A stretch of DNA of 14,879 nucleotides from Bacteroidales bacterium UBA6828 (lineage in GTDB: Bacteria; Bacteroidota; Bacteroidia; Bacteroidales; Paludibacteraceae): NCBI GenBank assembly GCA_002452095.1, contig DKEG01000008.1:3489-18367 (forward strand). Reading direction: 5' to 3'. Below, piece by piece: positions 1 to 7,480 of this stretch. The translations under genes and the position numbers were made by a program. Every line of letters begins with the position of its first letter. The stretch's first letter is position 1. The notes beneath the pieces were generated by a model that was given only the letters and a program-made list of their open reading frames with translations, searched no databases and was not told the DNA's origin.

Positions 1-22
1 AATCACCTACTAATCACCTACT
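1..22. repeat. Two tandem copies of an 11-bp unit
   Basis: The unit AATCACCTACT occurs twice back to back at the very edge of the window. More copies may lie outside it. It sits downstream of the endonuclease gene stop. I see no hairpin or U-tract here that would serve as a terminator for that gene. Its function is unknown; it may be a short tandem repeat. Confidence 0.6.
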
Positions 23-74
23 CTTGACAGCATAACGATAGATGATAGATTCGTATCGATTGCGGGGAGGTTAC

Positions 75-941
75 TCAACGGCTGACAACCCAGTCGGAGA
101 CGGTATAGTCGGATTCAATGGCGTTCTCAATACTATCCGGCAAGAACGGGAAGAAGTCGATGCCGACCAAATTCTCCACACTATCAACAGGAAGCATATA
201 GGTCATGAGGGGACGATTGCCCGCTGCATTGGGCATTACGAAACCTATGGACGTCCAAGAGCCGTCCGCTTTTTGCCGCAACAGCACTTTGTAGAAAGCC
301 TCGGGGACGACTATGTGGCGGACGGAACCGATAGTACGAGACGTATCGGACACGACCGGACCGCAAGCGAGATAGATATTGCCGTAGGCGGCAGCCAAAT
401 CACGCACAAAGACCTCCAAGTCCTTCCAGTCGCCGGCATTATTGCTGTGGTTTTGGGGGCAGATGTTGGTCATATAGAACGATTCGCGCATTGCCTGCGG
501 CGACCATTTCATATCCGCTGCCGGTGCCATGTGTCCGCGGTCGAAACCGGAGTGGGTATAGTCGGAAGTGAGTACAGGGTCGCCGTCCACAAGCGGGTCG
601 GGGAGGAACTTGTTGCTCCGTTCCTCCTCGCCGGCGACCTCCTTGGCAGTCAGTTGGTATGCCACCCAGTTGGGAATATGCCAATCGGAATTGTAACTGA
701 CTTGGTAGCCGATATGGGTAATGTGCTGCTCCTGCTGCCCCACGATGCAGAGAGGGATTTCGTAAGCGGATGGAGCCGCTATATCGGGTGTGCAAGCCGG
801 TTGGCTGGTCTCGATAGGTTGCGCGACGGCATAGGCGGCACTGTCCTTACGAAGGTGAGGAACGACAATCAGTGCCACACAGGCGATAGCACATACGGCA
901 CTGATGATGGTGATTTGATTTTTAGAACGTTGTTTGGACAT
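75..941 (-). CDS. Membrane-anchored DNA/RNA non-specific endonuclease (NUC1 / Serratia nuclease family)
   Basis: This 288-residue protein is a sugar-non-specific nuclease of the beta-beta-alpha metal type, which cleaves DNA and RNA with a Mg2+-type cofactor. The family hallmark DRGH is at residues 134-137, with His137 as the general base. The metal-binding region follows with TNICPQ (159-163) and a block whose N168 and E176 align by eye with the Serratia nuclease metal Asn and its partner Glu. Residues 9-28 form one hydrophobic segment after a basic start (MSKQRSK), so it is probably an N-terminal anchor or uncleaved signal with the catalytic domain in the periplasm. A low-complexity linker covers about 35-65. 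It is the last gene of the run, 126 bp after the small membrane protein. That gap is larger than the others, so co-transcription is uncertain. A periplasmic nutrient-scavenging nuclease unrelated to the Ter genes is an equally good reading. Confidence 0.92.
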   Translation of the reverse strand: MSKQRSKNQITIISAVCAIACVALIVVPHLRKDSAAYAVAQPIETSQPACTPDIAAPSAYEIPLCIVGQQEQHITHIGYQVSYNSDWHIPNWVAYQLTAKEVAGEEERSNKFLPDPLVDGDPVLTSDYTHSGFDRGHMAPAADMKWSPQAMRESFYMTNICPQNHSNNAGDWKDLEVFVRDLAAAYGNIYLACGPVVSDTSRTIGSVRHIVVPEAFYKVLLRQKADGSWTSIGFVMPNAAGNRPLMTYMLPVDSVENLVGIDFFPFLPDSIENAIESDYTVSDWVVSR

Positions 942-1067
942 ATAAGTTAGGGTTCTATTGATTTACATACAACAAGCCGTTCCAAAGTACAAGATAGCAA
1001 ACAATATCCATATAATAATTTGCCCATAAGCCCCTGACTATCTTACATTTGGTATTCCCATCCATAT

Positions 1068-1439
1068 TTATGACATTATGTATGCCAGAGCCGCCAAAGA
1101 CGGAACTATAGAAATGAGACATATCACCACATAGTATAGCCACATAATCAAATCAGGAAGCAAGCCTTTGGAATCCTCCAACACCACATTCCAAAATGTA
1201 TGCCAATGCACCTTGATGTAGTACGAAAGTGCAAGAAACAGAACAAAGAATACAGGCACCAACCGAACAACAGGCTTCAAAGGCAGGAAAGCAAAGACAC
1301 CAGACACTACCAACTGTATGCCAAAGAGAACAGCAGTATGTTTAAGAAGATATAAAAATGCTTTTTTACCGGGGAAACGACATCTTTTGGCATAGTCGAG
1401 CCAATTTCCATTGATTTCAGTTTTCATAACTACACACAT
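1068..1439 (-). CDS. Small predicted 3-TM membrane protein, unknown function
   Basis: I do not recognise this 123-residue protein. It has a polar N-terminus, then hydrophobic stretches at about 33-53, 56-74 and 97-121, giving about three membrane helices. Aromatic and His residues lie in the loop between the second and third (YYIKVHWHTFWN). Two starts are possible: the first ATG (MCVVMKTE, at 1439) and a second in frame at 1427 (MKTEING). The second gives a more ordinary N-terminus but I cannot decide from the weak ribosome-binding context. The gene begins 21 bp after the calcium ATPase stop and is probably translated from the same mRNA. It could be an accessory subunit of the pump or an independent membrane protein; nothing in the sequence decides this. 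Confidence 0.75.
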   Translation of the reverse strand: MCVVMKTEINGNWLDYAKRCRFPGKKAFLYLLKHTAVLFGIQLVVSGVFAFLPLKPVVRLVPVFFVLFLALSYYIKVHWHTFWNVVLEDSKGLLPDLIMWLYYVVICLISIVPSLAALAYIMS

Positions 1440-1460
1440 TTTGACGTAGCAGAAACAACA

Positions 1461-4379
1461 CTATTTCTGCAGTCTCTTGATTAAACGTACCAATTCTCCG
1501 ATCCACAGGACTAACGAGGTAGAGACTATAATAATGAGCCAATCTTGCCATTTAACTCCGCCTTCCGCCACATTGAACATCTCCTGCAATCCCGGTATCT
1601 CCGTCATAGCCACCTGACCGAAGAAAATAACCAATGCAATAATAACAAACCATTTGGTATTCTTCCAAGAGATACCCTTAAAGGCTGAATCGGTGGTCAT
1701 AAAGGCTTTTGCATTGAAAAGGTTCCAGAATTGGAGCATAACAAAAATAGTAAAGAACAGCCCCAACTCGTAGGCAGACAAGCCATTGTATGCACCCCAT
1801 ACGACCTTGCCGCACAAGACATCCCATAACGAAGTAACATCAGCATGCTGAAAGAATAGCAATATGCCCAATAGAATAGCCGTAAAGACACCGCCTACAC
1901 CGAGGATATTGACTCCCATACCTTTCAAGATATGTTCATTGACAGAACGCGGTTGCTCTTTCATAACCGATTTTGCAGGCGGCAGAGATGCCAAAGCAAG
2001 TGCCGCAAAGGTATCCATAATCAGGTTCACCCACAGCATCTGGGTTACCGTAAGAGGGGACTCTGTCCCGATAAAGGCTCCGATAGCGACAATGAGACAC
2101 GCAGCCACATTGACAGTCATTTGGAACAAGATAAAACGTTTGATATTTTTATATAGAGAACGCCCCCACATCACTGCATTGGCGATTGTACTGAACGAAT
2201 TATCCAATATCGTCATATCGCTTGCTTCTTTTGCCACGGCAGTACCATCACCCATAGACAAACCTACATTCGCAGCATTGAGGGCAGGAGCATCATTGGT
2301 GCCATCTCCCGTAACGGCTACCACCTTATCCATATCTTTCAGCAGGCGGACAGCACGTTCTTTGTCATTAGGGCGGGCGCGTGAAATGATTTTTACTTTC
2401 AGCAAGCGTTGTTTGAGTTCGTCATCAGACATATTGCCCATATCGGCACCGATTAAGATATCTTCATCGGTGTCTTGGCATGTCCATAAGCCTAATTGGC
2501 GACCTATTTCTTTTGCTGTACCGGGAGCATCTCCGGTAACAATCTTCACTTGGATACCCGCTTTCAAACATTCTTCAATAGCAGCAGGAACATCTGTGCG
2601 GACGGGGTCTTCAATCCCCACAATACCCATCATTTTCAAATCAGAGATATTCAGTCTGCCATCGGTAAAGATGTCATCGGTATCGGCTATTTCCTTATAG
2701 GCAAATGCCAAAGTACGGTTGGCGTGATTCTGATAATCTTGCAACAAAGCGACATAGTGTGTTTTCTCATCCGCAGGCAAGACACAAAGGTTCATCAAAA
2801 TTTCCGGTGCACCTTTCACATAAACGACACGGGTACCTGTCACTTCAGAGCGTACAATGGTTGCCATATATTTCCGTTCGGTAGAGAATTGCAGTCTGTC
2901 AATTATAGTAACCGATTCTCGTATGTCCAAATAATTTATCCCATCATTATGCAGCCAAAGCAAGAGTGCGCCCTCGGTAGGATTGCCAATTGCCTTAATT
3001 TTCTTAGGGTCGGAAAAATCCAAATCTGCCGTTGTATTGACAGCAATACCTTCTCTGAGGAGAGATGACACTTTGTCCGTACCAAGTTGTTGATTGTTGA
3101 GTTGGGCAAATGCGGTATTAACCACTTTCATTTGGTTTTGTGTGAGTGTGCCCGTCTTATCGGAACAAATCACAGAAACGGCCCCCATTGTTTCGCAAGC
3201 GTGCATAGTACGAGGCAGGGTGTTCTGCTTCATCAATCGCTTCATACTGAATGCCAGGCTGAGCGTAACCGCCATAGGAAGTCCTTCCGGTACGGCAACG
3301 ACAACCAAAGTAACTGCAATCATAAACGAATTGAGCAGGTAACTAACAAAGTTGATGATAGCATCAGCATCTGCAAAATGGTATCCTGTTTGTATTCCAA
3401 ATACGACAAGACGCCCTACAATAATCAGACCTGCGATAGCATAACTGGCTTTGGTGATGAGATCGGCTAACTGGTCTAACTTTTCACTCAACGGCGTAGC
3501 ATCACCGTCTTTCACTTGGGCGGCCTCAAAGACCTTGCCGCAAGCAGTGGCATCACCGACAGCGAACACACGTGCAATACAATCCCCTTCCATCACGGTA
3601 CAACCCTTCATAATGTGGTTGGACGGATAGGTCGCATCTTTGTCAAAGTCCGCTTCATTGGTCGTTTTGGCACATTGCGGTTCTCCCGTAAGGGAAGATT
3701 CGTTCATTGTCAGATTCATACATTCCAACAACTCGGCATCAGCAGGAACTTCTTCACCTGCGGAAAGCAGAATAATATCTCCGACAACAATATCCTTACG
3801 CGGAACCTGGCACACGTTGTTATTACGAATGACTCTGACAAGTGTGTCATCATTAACCTCGTTCAGGCTCTGGAATGTTTTTTCGTTTTGCGACTCCAAT
3901 ATATGCGCCACGGTAGTCGCCAAAAGAACGGCTACGGCAATACCGATGGGCTCCAGATAGGGCTGCCAGCCCGTTACGGTGCCAAATACGCCCTCATAAA
4001 AAGAAATACCACCAGACAACAAAAGCGCAAAAAGGAGGATGGTAAAGAGAGGATCCATATTGAATTTCTTCTCATCACCGTCATAGTCTCCACCCAGATA
4101 GGCTACGATATATGTAAGAACAAACAATACCGCCGACAATACGGGGGCTATCCATAAGCCTTCATGTACATAAAGCCCTGTCGCAGGCAGAATGACAGCA
4201 CATAATGCAGCCAGCACAAAAATGACAAGATCTACTTTGAGCAGCCAAAAGTGCATACAATCTTTGATTTTCTCCCACACGGATTCTTCTGCAGGAGGGG
4301 TCAGCACGTTGGAGCCGTGCTGCTTGCGGCTTTCCAATACTTCCGCATCGGACAAGCCTGTGTAATGATGTTGTGCCAT
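1461..4379 (-). CDS. Calcium-translocating P-type ATPase, PMCA (type IIB) type
   Basis: This 972-residue pump couples ATP hydrolysis to cation, most likely Ca2+, export across the inner membrane. It has the full P-type set: actuator-domain SLTGEP (229-234), the PEGLP of M4 (364-368), phosphorylation motif DKTGT with Asp407, KGAPE in the nucleotide domain (522-526), TGD (615-617) and GDGTND at the hinge (691-696). The M6 segment reads NLIMDTFAALALA, with N785 and D789, which is the PMCA-type pattern for one calcium site. The N-terminal membrane region is unusual: four hydrophobic segments (about 44-68, 74-95, 110-128, 141-160) precede the actuator domain where PMCA pumps have two, with a charged loop at 96-109. 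The gene starts 34 bp after the PrsW-like gene stop and precedes the small membrane protein by 21 bp. Proximity to calcium-binding TerD proteins suggests a shared role in calcium homeostasis, which is inference. Confidence 0.95.
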   Translation of the reverse strand: MAQHHYTGLSDAEVLESRKQHGSNVLTPPAEESVWEKIKDCMHFWLLKVDLVIFVLAALCAVILPATGLYVHEGLWIAPVLSAVLFVLTYIVAYLGGDYDGDEKKFNMDPLFTILLFALLLSGGISFYEGVFGTVTGWQPYLEPIGIAVAVLLATTVAHILESQNEKTFQSLNEVNDDTLVRVIRNNNVCQVPRKDIVVGDIILLSAGEEVPADAELLECMNLTMNESSLTGEPQCAKTTNEADFDKDATYPSNHIMKGCTVMEGDCIARVFAVGDATACGKVFEAAQVKDGDATPLSEKLDQLADLITKASYAIAGLIIVGRLVVFGIQTGYHFADADAIINFVSYLLNSFMIAVTLVVVAVPEGLPMAVTLSLAFSMKRLMKQNTLPRTMHACETMGAVSVICSDKTGTLTQNQMKVVNTAFAQLNNQQLGTDKVSSLLREGIAVNTTADLDFSDPKKIKAIGNPTEGALLLWLHNDGINYLDIRESVTIIDRLQFSTERKYMATIVRSEVTGTRVVYVKGAPEILMNLCVLPADEKTHYVALLQDYQNHANRTLAFAYKEIADTDDIFTDGRLNISDLKMMGIVGIEDPVRTDVPAAIEECLKAGIQVKIVTGDAPGTAKEIGRQLGLWTCQDTDEDILIGADMGNMSDDELKQRLLKVKIISRARPNDKERAVRLLKDMDKVVAVTGDGTNDAPALNAANVGLSMGDGTAVAKEASDMTILDNSFSTIANAVMWGRSLYKNIKRFILFQMTVNVAACLIVAIGAFIGTESPLTVTQMLWVNLIMDTFAALALASLPPAKSVMKEQPRSVNEHILKGMGVNILGVGGVFTAILLGILLFFQHADVTSLWDVLCGKVVWGAYNGLSAYELGLFFTIFVMLQFWNLFNAKAFMTTDSAFKGISWKNTKWFVIIALVIFFGQVAMTEIPGLQEMFNVAEGGVKWQDWLIIIVSTSLVLWIGELVRLIKRLQK

Positions 4380-4413
4380 AATTTTTAGTTATTATGAAAT
4401 TGTTATTTTGTTT

Positions 4414-5451
4414 TTATGATTTGAGTTTGGATTGCATATTTACACCCTGTTTGAGATATACCATTAGAAGCACTATTCCCATAATGGATACGAATAAGGC
4501 GAATGATAATCCAAATAGCGATGTGCTACAGAATGAATCATATACACCATGCAGGATAGCCGGAACGCACAGAGCAAGAATGCGCAATGACCATCTGTAT
4601 TTTGGGTATAGTACAGAAAAAGAAATGAAATATCCTGCTATGCCGCACCATATAGCGTGCAAGAAAGGAAGACTTGTCAAACGTGCAATGTTTAACATAA
4701 ATCCTTCGCTATATGAGAAATCGATATTAACGGTCGTTTGATATTGCACACCCTCGAATACACCAAATGCAATACCACAAATAAGACCATAGAAGACCAT
4801 TGTTTGAGGAATTAAGGGCTGTTTGGCCGTACGCTCTACGATATACAAAGGAATAGATTTAACCAATTCTTCTGACACTCCTACTGCACAGATATAGAAT
4901 GGCAGGCGCAATAGGATAGTTTCGGAATTCAATATGTAGAAAGGATTTATTCTATTCAACCCTAAACCAAATATCAAAAAGACCGATATTTGTGTGGCAA
5001 AGAATAACAGGAGTGTTGTTTTTAGTCTTACTTGATTGGTACGAAACAGATAATAAAAGAATAATCCCCATACGGAAGCGAAGTATAGCGATATGGCATA
5101 AAACATCAACCAACCTTGTAAGACTGAGCCTAAAAGCAATGGTAACAATCCTATAGCCGACAGCATTAGTAGTCGTTTGTCTGAAAACCAATACGCCTTA
5201 TTGAATGTATGCCCAATGGGAAAAATAAGCGTAGTGCCTATATCTTTTACCTGCCGAAATACATTGCCTGCACTTTTTCTCCGTGGCTTCAAACGGGTTT
5301 TATTCAGATAATGGCGCACAGAATCCGTTTGTTGTGTTTTTATGTCAAGAACCATATCACACAACAAAACCTGCCCCTCATTTACATAAGACAGAAGGGT
5401 GTGTGCGTCATAAGGACCGAACTGCTGATTATTACGAATGATATATACCAT
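4414..5451 (-). CDS. GYF-like domain fused to a PrsW-type intramembrane metalloprotease
   Basis: This 345-residue protein has two parts. Residues 1-50 resemble a bacterial GYF_2 domain (Y-x-x-FGPYDAHTLLSYVNEGQV), a small cytosolic adaptor fold that often precedes membrane proteins. A basic linker (52-60, KTRLKPRRK) leads to about eight hydrophobic segments from 92 to 333. Within them are the PrsW-family motifs: EE at 194-195 followed by K198, FEG at 232-234, H265, and HGVYD with H301 and D305. These are the expected metal and catalytic residues of PrsW, which in Bacillus performs site-1 cleavage of the anti-sigma factor RsiW. The start codon overlaps the stop of the DUF805 gene as TAATG, implying translational coupling. 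The substrate is unknown; no anti-sigma factor is visible in the window. The related CAAX-protease-like superfamily also includes non-proteolytic membrane proteins, but the residues needed for catalysis are present here. Confidence 0.85.
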   Translation of the reverse strand: MVYIIRNNQQFGPYDAHTLLSYVNEGQVLLCDMVLDIKTQQTDSVRHYLNKTRLKPRRKSAGNVFRQVKDIGTTLIFPIGHTFNKAYWFSDKRLLMLSAIGLLPLLLGSVLQGWLMFYAISLYFASVWGLFFYYLFRTNQVRLKTTLLLFFATQISVFLIFGLGLNRINPFYILNSETILLRLPFYICAVGVSEELVKSIPLYIVERTAKQPLIPQTMVFYGLICGIAFGVFEGVQYQTTVNIDFSYSEGFMLNIARLTSLPFLHAIWCGIAGYFISFSVLYPKYRWSLRILALCVPAILHGVYDSFCSTSLFGLSFALFVSIMGIVLLMVYLKQGVNMQSKLKS

Positions 5452-5972
5452 TATTTCGGACTATCTCCATATTGATTAACACCCTCATCACCTGCAGCAA
5501 AAAGCAGCCAATAGATATAAAACGGTATTAGCATATACCAAGCAGAATTGCCTCTATCATGGCAACGTTTCGCCATCTGTGCAATCATAAACCAGCACAT
5601 AGGAATGAGAAACATTAACCATAGTAGCGCAAATATACCCCAACCGGTATCATCTGTATCTTCCGGCATTAACTGCATAGGCAAGCAATACATACAATAA
5701 ATGAGATAGGATAAACAAAATTCTTTTCTTCGAATGCGCCCTTTGAATGAAAACGGGTTGGCAAACATTGACTGTGGTTTTGTATTTTCGGGTGTAGCGA
5801 CTATCGGTGATAGTGGTGTACTTTGTGAATTGGCAGAGTTAGCATCCCCCTTCTCCAAATTGATCCCCTTGCCATATAGTGCACATGATGTGCTATCATA
5901 CACAGGGGTAGAGATGGCGCATTGATGATTGGTATAATGTGTGCACTTCAAGCATTGATCTTTGATTGCCAT
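5451..5972 (-). CDS. DUF805 membrane protein with an N-terminal Cys-rich motif
   Basis: This 173-residue protein ends in a DUF805 domain (about 72-173). Its signatures are the FKGRIRRKEF start (76-85), a central MAKRCHDRGNSAWYMLIP-like block (133-150) and a GxxGxNxYGxxP ending (161-172). Three hydrophobic segments lie at about 87-102, 113-132 and 145-160. The first 30 residues carry four cysteines spaced C7-x2-C10-x7-C18-x11-C30, which could bind zinc or an iron-sulfur cluster, followed by a Ser/Pro/Asn-rich linker (40-70). DUF805 has no established biochemical role. The gene starts 5 bp after the kinase-like gene stop and overlaps the next gene start by one base, so it is an integral part of the operon. 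I infer it and the PrsW-like protein act as a membrane pair. Confidence 0.85.
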   Translation of the reverse strand: MAIKDQCLKCTHYTNHQCAISTPVYDSTSCALYGKGINLEKGDANSANSQSTPLSPIVATPENTKPQSMFANPFSFKGRIRRKEFCLSYLIYCMYCLPMQLMPEDTDDTGWGIFALLWLMFLIPMCWFMIAQMAKRCHDRGNSAWYMLIPFYIYWLLFAAGDEGVNQYGDSPK

Positions 5973-5977
5973 AATGA

Positions 5978-7477
5978 TTAGTTGTTGATAAGTTGTACAA
6001 TAACAAGGCGACCGCCTTGCTGATTATCCAATAGTATTTTGCGTCCGTCCGTAAGAGGGACATAACTGCCAATAGGTATCATTTTATCATCTGTAATATC
6101 TTTCATATATTGCAGTCTGCGATTTATCAATATCCACTGCCCGTTGTAGAAATGGAAATCTCCCACCGGTAGTTTATCCTCTTGGCTTGTTTTCTCATTC
6201 GCAGATACAAGATTGTTGGAATGCCATTTGTACAGTGTTTGCTTGTCATAAACCATCAGGCGATAATGCTCAGAAATGTATTTGCCATGTGATGGCGCAT
6301 AGTAGAAATTGAGGATAGGCAATTGTCCTCTGTATTCCGTTCCACAGAACGGACAGCGTGGTTTGGTGGTATTATCAAAGACATACCAATGTGCTTCACA
6401 TTTAGGATTTTGGCAAGGTTGTACCAAATCGCACGTTTTAACCAGAGCCTCCTCCCATTGCAAAGCAGAGGGACGAGCAGATGGATTATGAAGTCCGTCT
6501 ATAAATGCCTTATCAAACAAATCTTTCAGGTATGGACCACAAATTGTGTATGGCAGTTTGGCAGGGTCTCCTTGCGGGAGTTGCGATGCGGCTAATTGGT
6601 TTGCTTTTACGCGATTGGTTTTGTCGGTCGGATGTTCGATAAATATGGCTTTGGAACCATATCGCATATCATCATCTTTTTGCGGGTCATCAATATCCCA
6701 CACTTTTCCTCCATCCAACGGGTGACGATTGAGCAAGAACGTATAAATAAGTACAGCCAAAGCATATCGGTCAGTTTCTATTTTTGGCAAGTTCTTCTGT
6801 GGATCATCAATTTTCAATGTTTTTGTAGCAAGGACTTCCGGAGCAATAAACCCCGGCGTTCCGACAACTTCGGGTGGAAACTTATGCGGTACTACCAATC
6901 CATCACAATCAATGATACAGGCATTTCCGCTTAGAGGATCCACCAATACATTGTTATAGGACAAATCAGAATGAGCCAAACCTGCCGCATGAAGCCGTCG
7001 AACGGCACGGGCAATTTTCAAGCACATGTGCAATCTGTCCAAGAAAGTTCCTTTCTGATTTGTAGGCACAAACTTATTAATAAGTTTTGCCGATGAGAAC
7101 CATTTCCCGTTTTTCTCTTGTCCGTTTTTGATAAACGGCCAGGAGGCATTTATGCCACTAAAGAAAAATTTCTTGTCATAGAACGGAATGACGATGCCTG
7201 TCAGTCCTTTCCATTCCACAATCTTGGTAGGCCATGCAAACAAGGAATTCCAATACTGTCCCGCAGCATCGTTGGTAAAAATGCGATTTCGATGTATATT
7301 GACAATATCGTTGATACGTGCTTTATCATTGGCATTGATAGGCTTACGATAGAAAGCAACTACGTACGTCTTGTCTGTTGAGAAATAAACATCTTTGACA
7401 CCGCCTTGTGCCTTGATTTCATCATAGAACTCAACCACGCTACCATCTTGTGCCGTTAACGTTACCTTGTTAGCCAT
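5978..7477 (-). CDS. Protein kinase-like protein with zinc ribbon and FHA-like C-terminus (kinase of the TerY-type triad)
   Basis: This 499-residue cytosolic protein has a eukaryotic-like kinase catalytic lobe. The catalytic loop is HSDLSYNN (169-176), with Asp171 and Asn176 in the HxDxxxxN arrangement but Ser in place of the usual Arg. The DFG equivalent is DCDG (190-193), and APE is at 212-214. A glycine-rich loop is not obvious in the N-lobe; K45 is a candidate ATP lysine. A four-cysteine zinc ribbon follows (C355, C360, C375, C378). Residues about 400-499 look like an FHA-type beta sandwich, with WxLxNxR near 448-454 and a late G-x-x-V-P-L-x-D-G block (470-478), so a phosphothreonine-binding role is possible. 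The protein lies 3 bp after the PP2C gene and would be its opposing enzyme. Because of the degenerate motifs a pseudokinase cannot be excluded, though the key catalytic residues are kept. Confidence 0.85.
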   Translation of the reverse strand: MANKVTLTAQDGSVVEFYDEIKAQGGVKDVYFSTDKTYVVAFYRKPINANDKARINDIVNIHRNRIFTNDAAGQYWNSLFAWPTKIVEWKGLTGIVIPFYDKKFFFSGINASWPFIKNGQEKNGKWFSSAKLINKFVPTNQKGTFLDRLHMCLKIARAVRRLHAAGLAHSDLSYNNVLVDPLSGNACIIDCDGLVVPHKFPPEVVGTPGFIAPEVLATKTLKIDDPQKNLPKIETDRYALAVLIYTFLLNRHPLDGGKVWDIDDPQKDDDMRYGSKAIFIEHPTDKTNRVKANQLAASQLPQGDPAKLPYTICGPYLKDLFDKAFIDGLHNPSARPSALQWEEALVKTCDLVQPCQNPKCEAHWYVFDNTTKPRCPFCGTEYRGQLPILNFYYAPSHGKYISEHYRLMVYDKQTLYKWHSNNLVSANEKTSQEDKLPVGDFHFYNGQWILINRRLQYMKDITDDKMIPIGSYVPLTDGRKILLDNQQGGRLVIVQLINN

Positions 7478-7480
7478 AAT

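Noticed and set aside
42..950. 302-codon plus-strand ORF opposite the endonuclease
   Set aside because: It mirrors the endonuclease gene, whose minus-strand product has a complete catalytic motif set. The plus-strand product shows no recognisable domain.
983..1000. Possible promoter upstream of the endonuclease (TACTTTG on the minus strand)
   Set aside because: The -7-like box is one base shorter than TAnnTTTG and the nearest TTTG is only about 14 bp upstream. Too weak to call.
1864..4157. Several plus-strand ORFs of 74-278 codons opposite the P-type ATPase
   Set aside because: They overlap a full-length pump with all motifs and overlap one another in different frames, with low-complexity, domain-free products.
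4380..4413. Separate promoter or terminator before the calcium ATPase
   Set aside because: The 34-bp gap is AT-rich but lacks a hairpin or a TAnnTTTG box, so a separate transcription unit is not supported.
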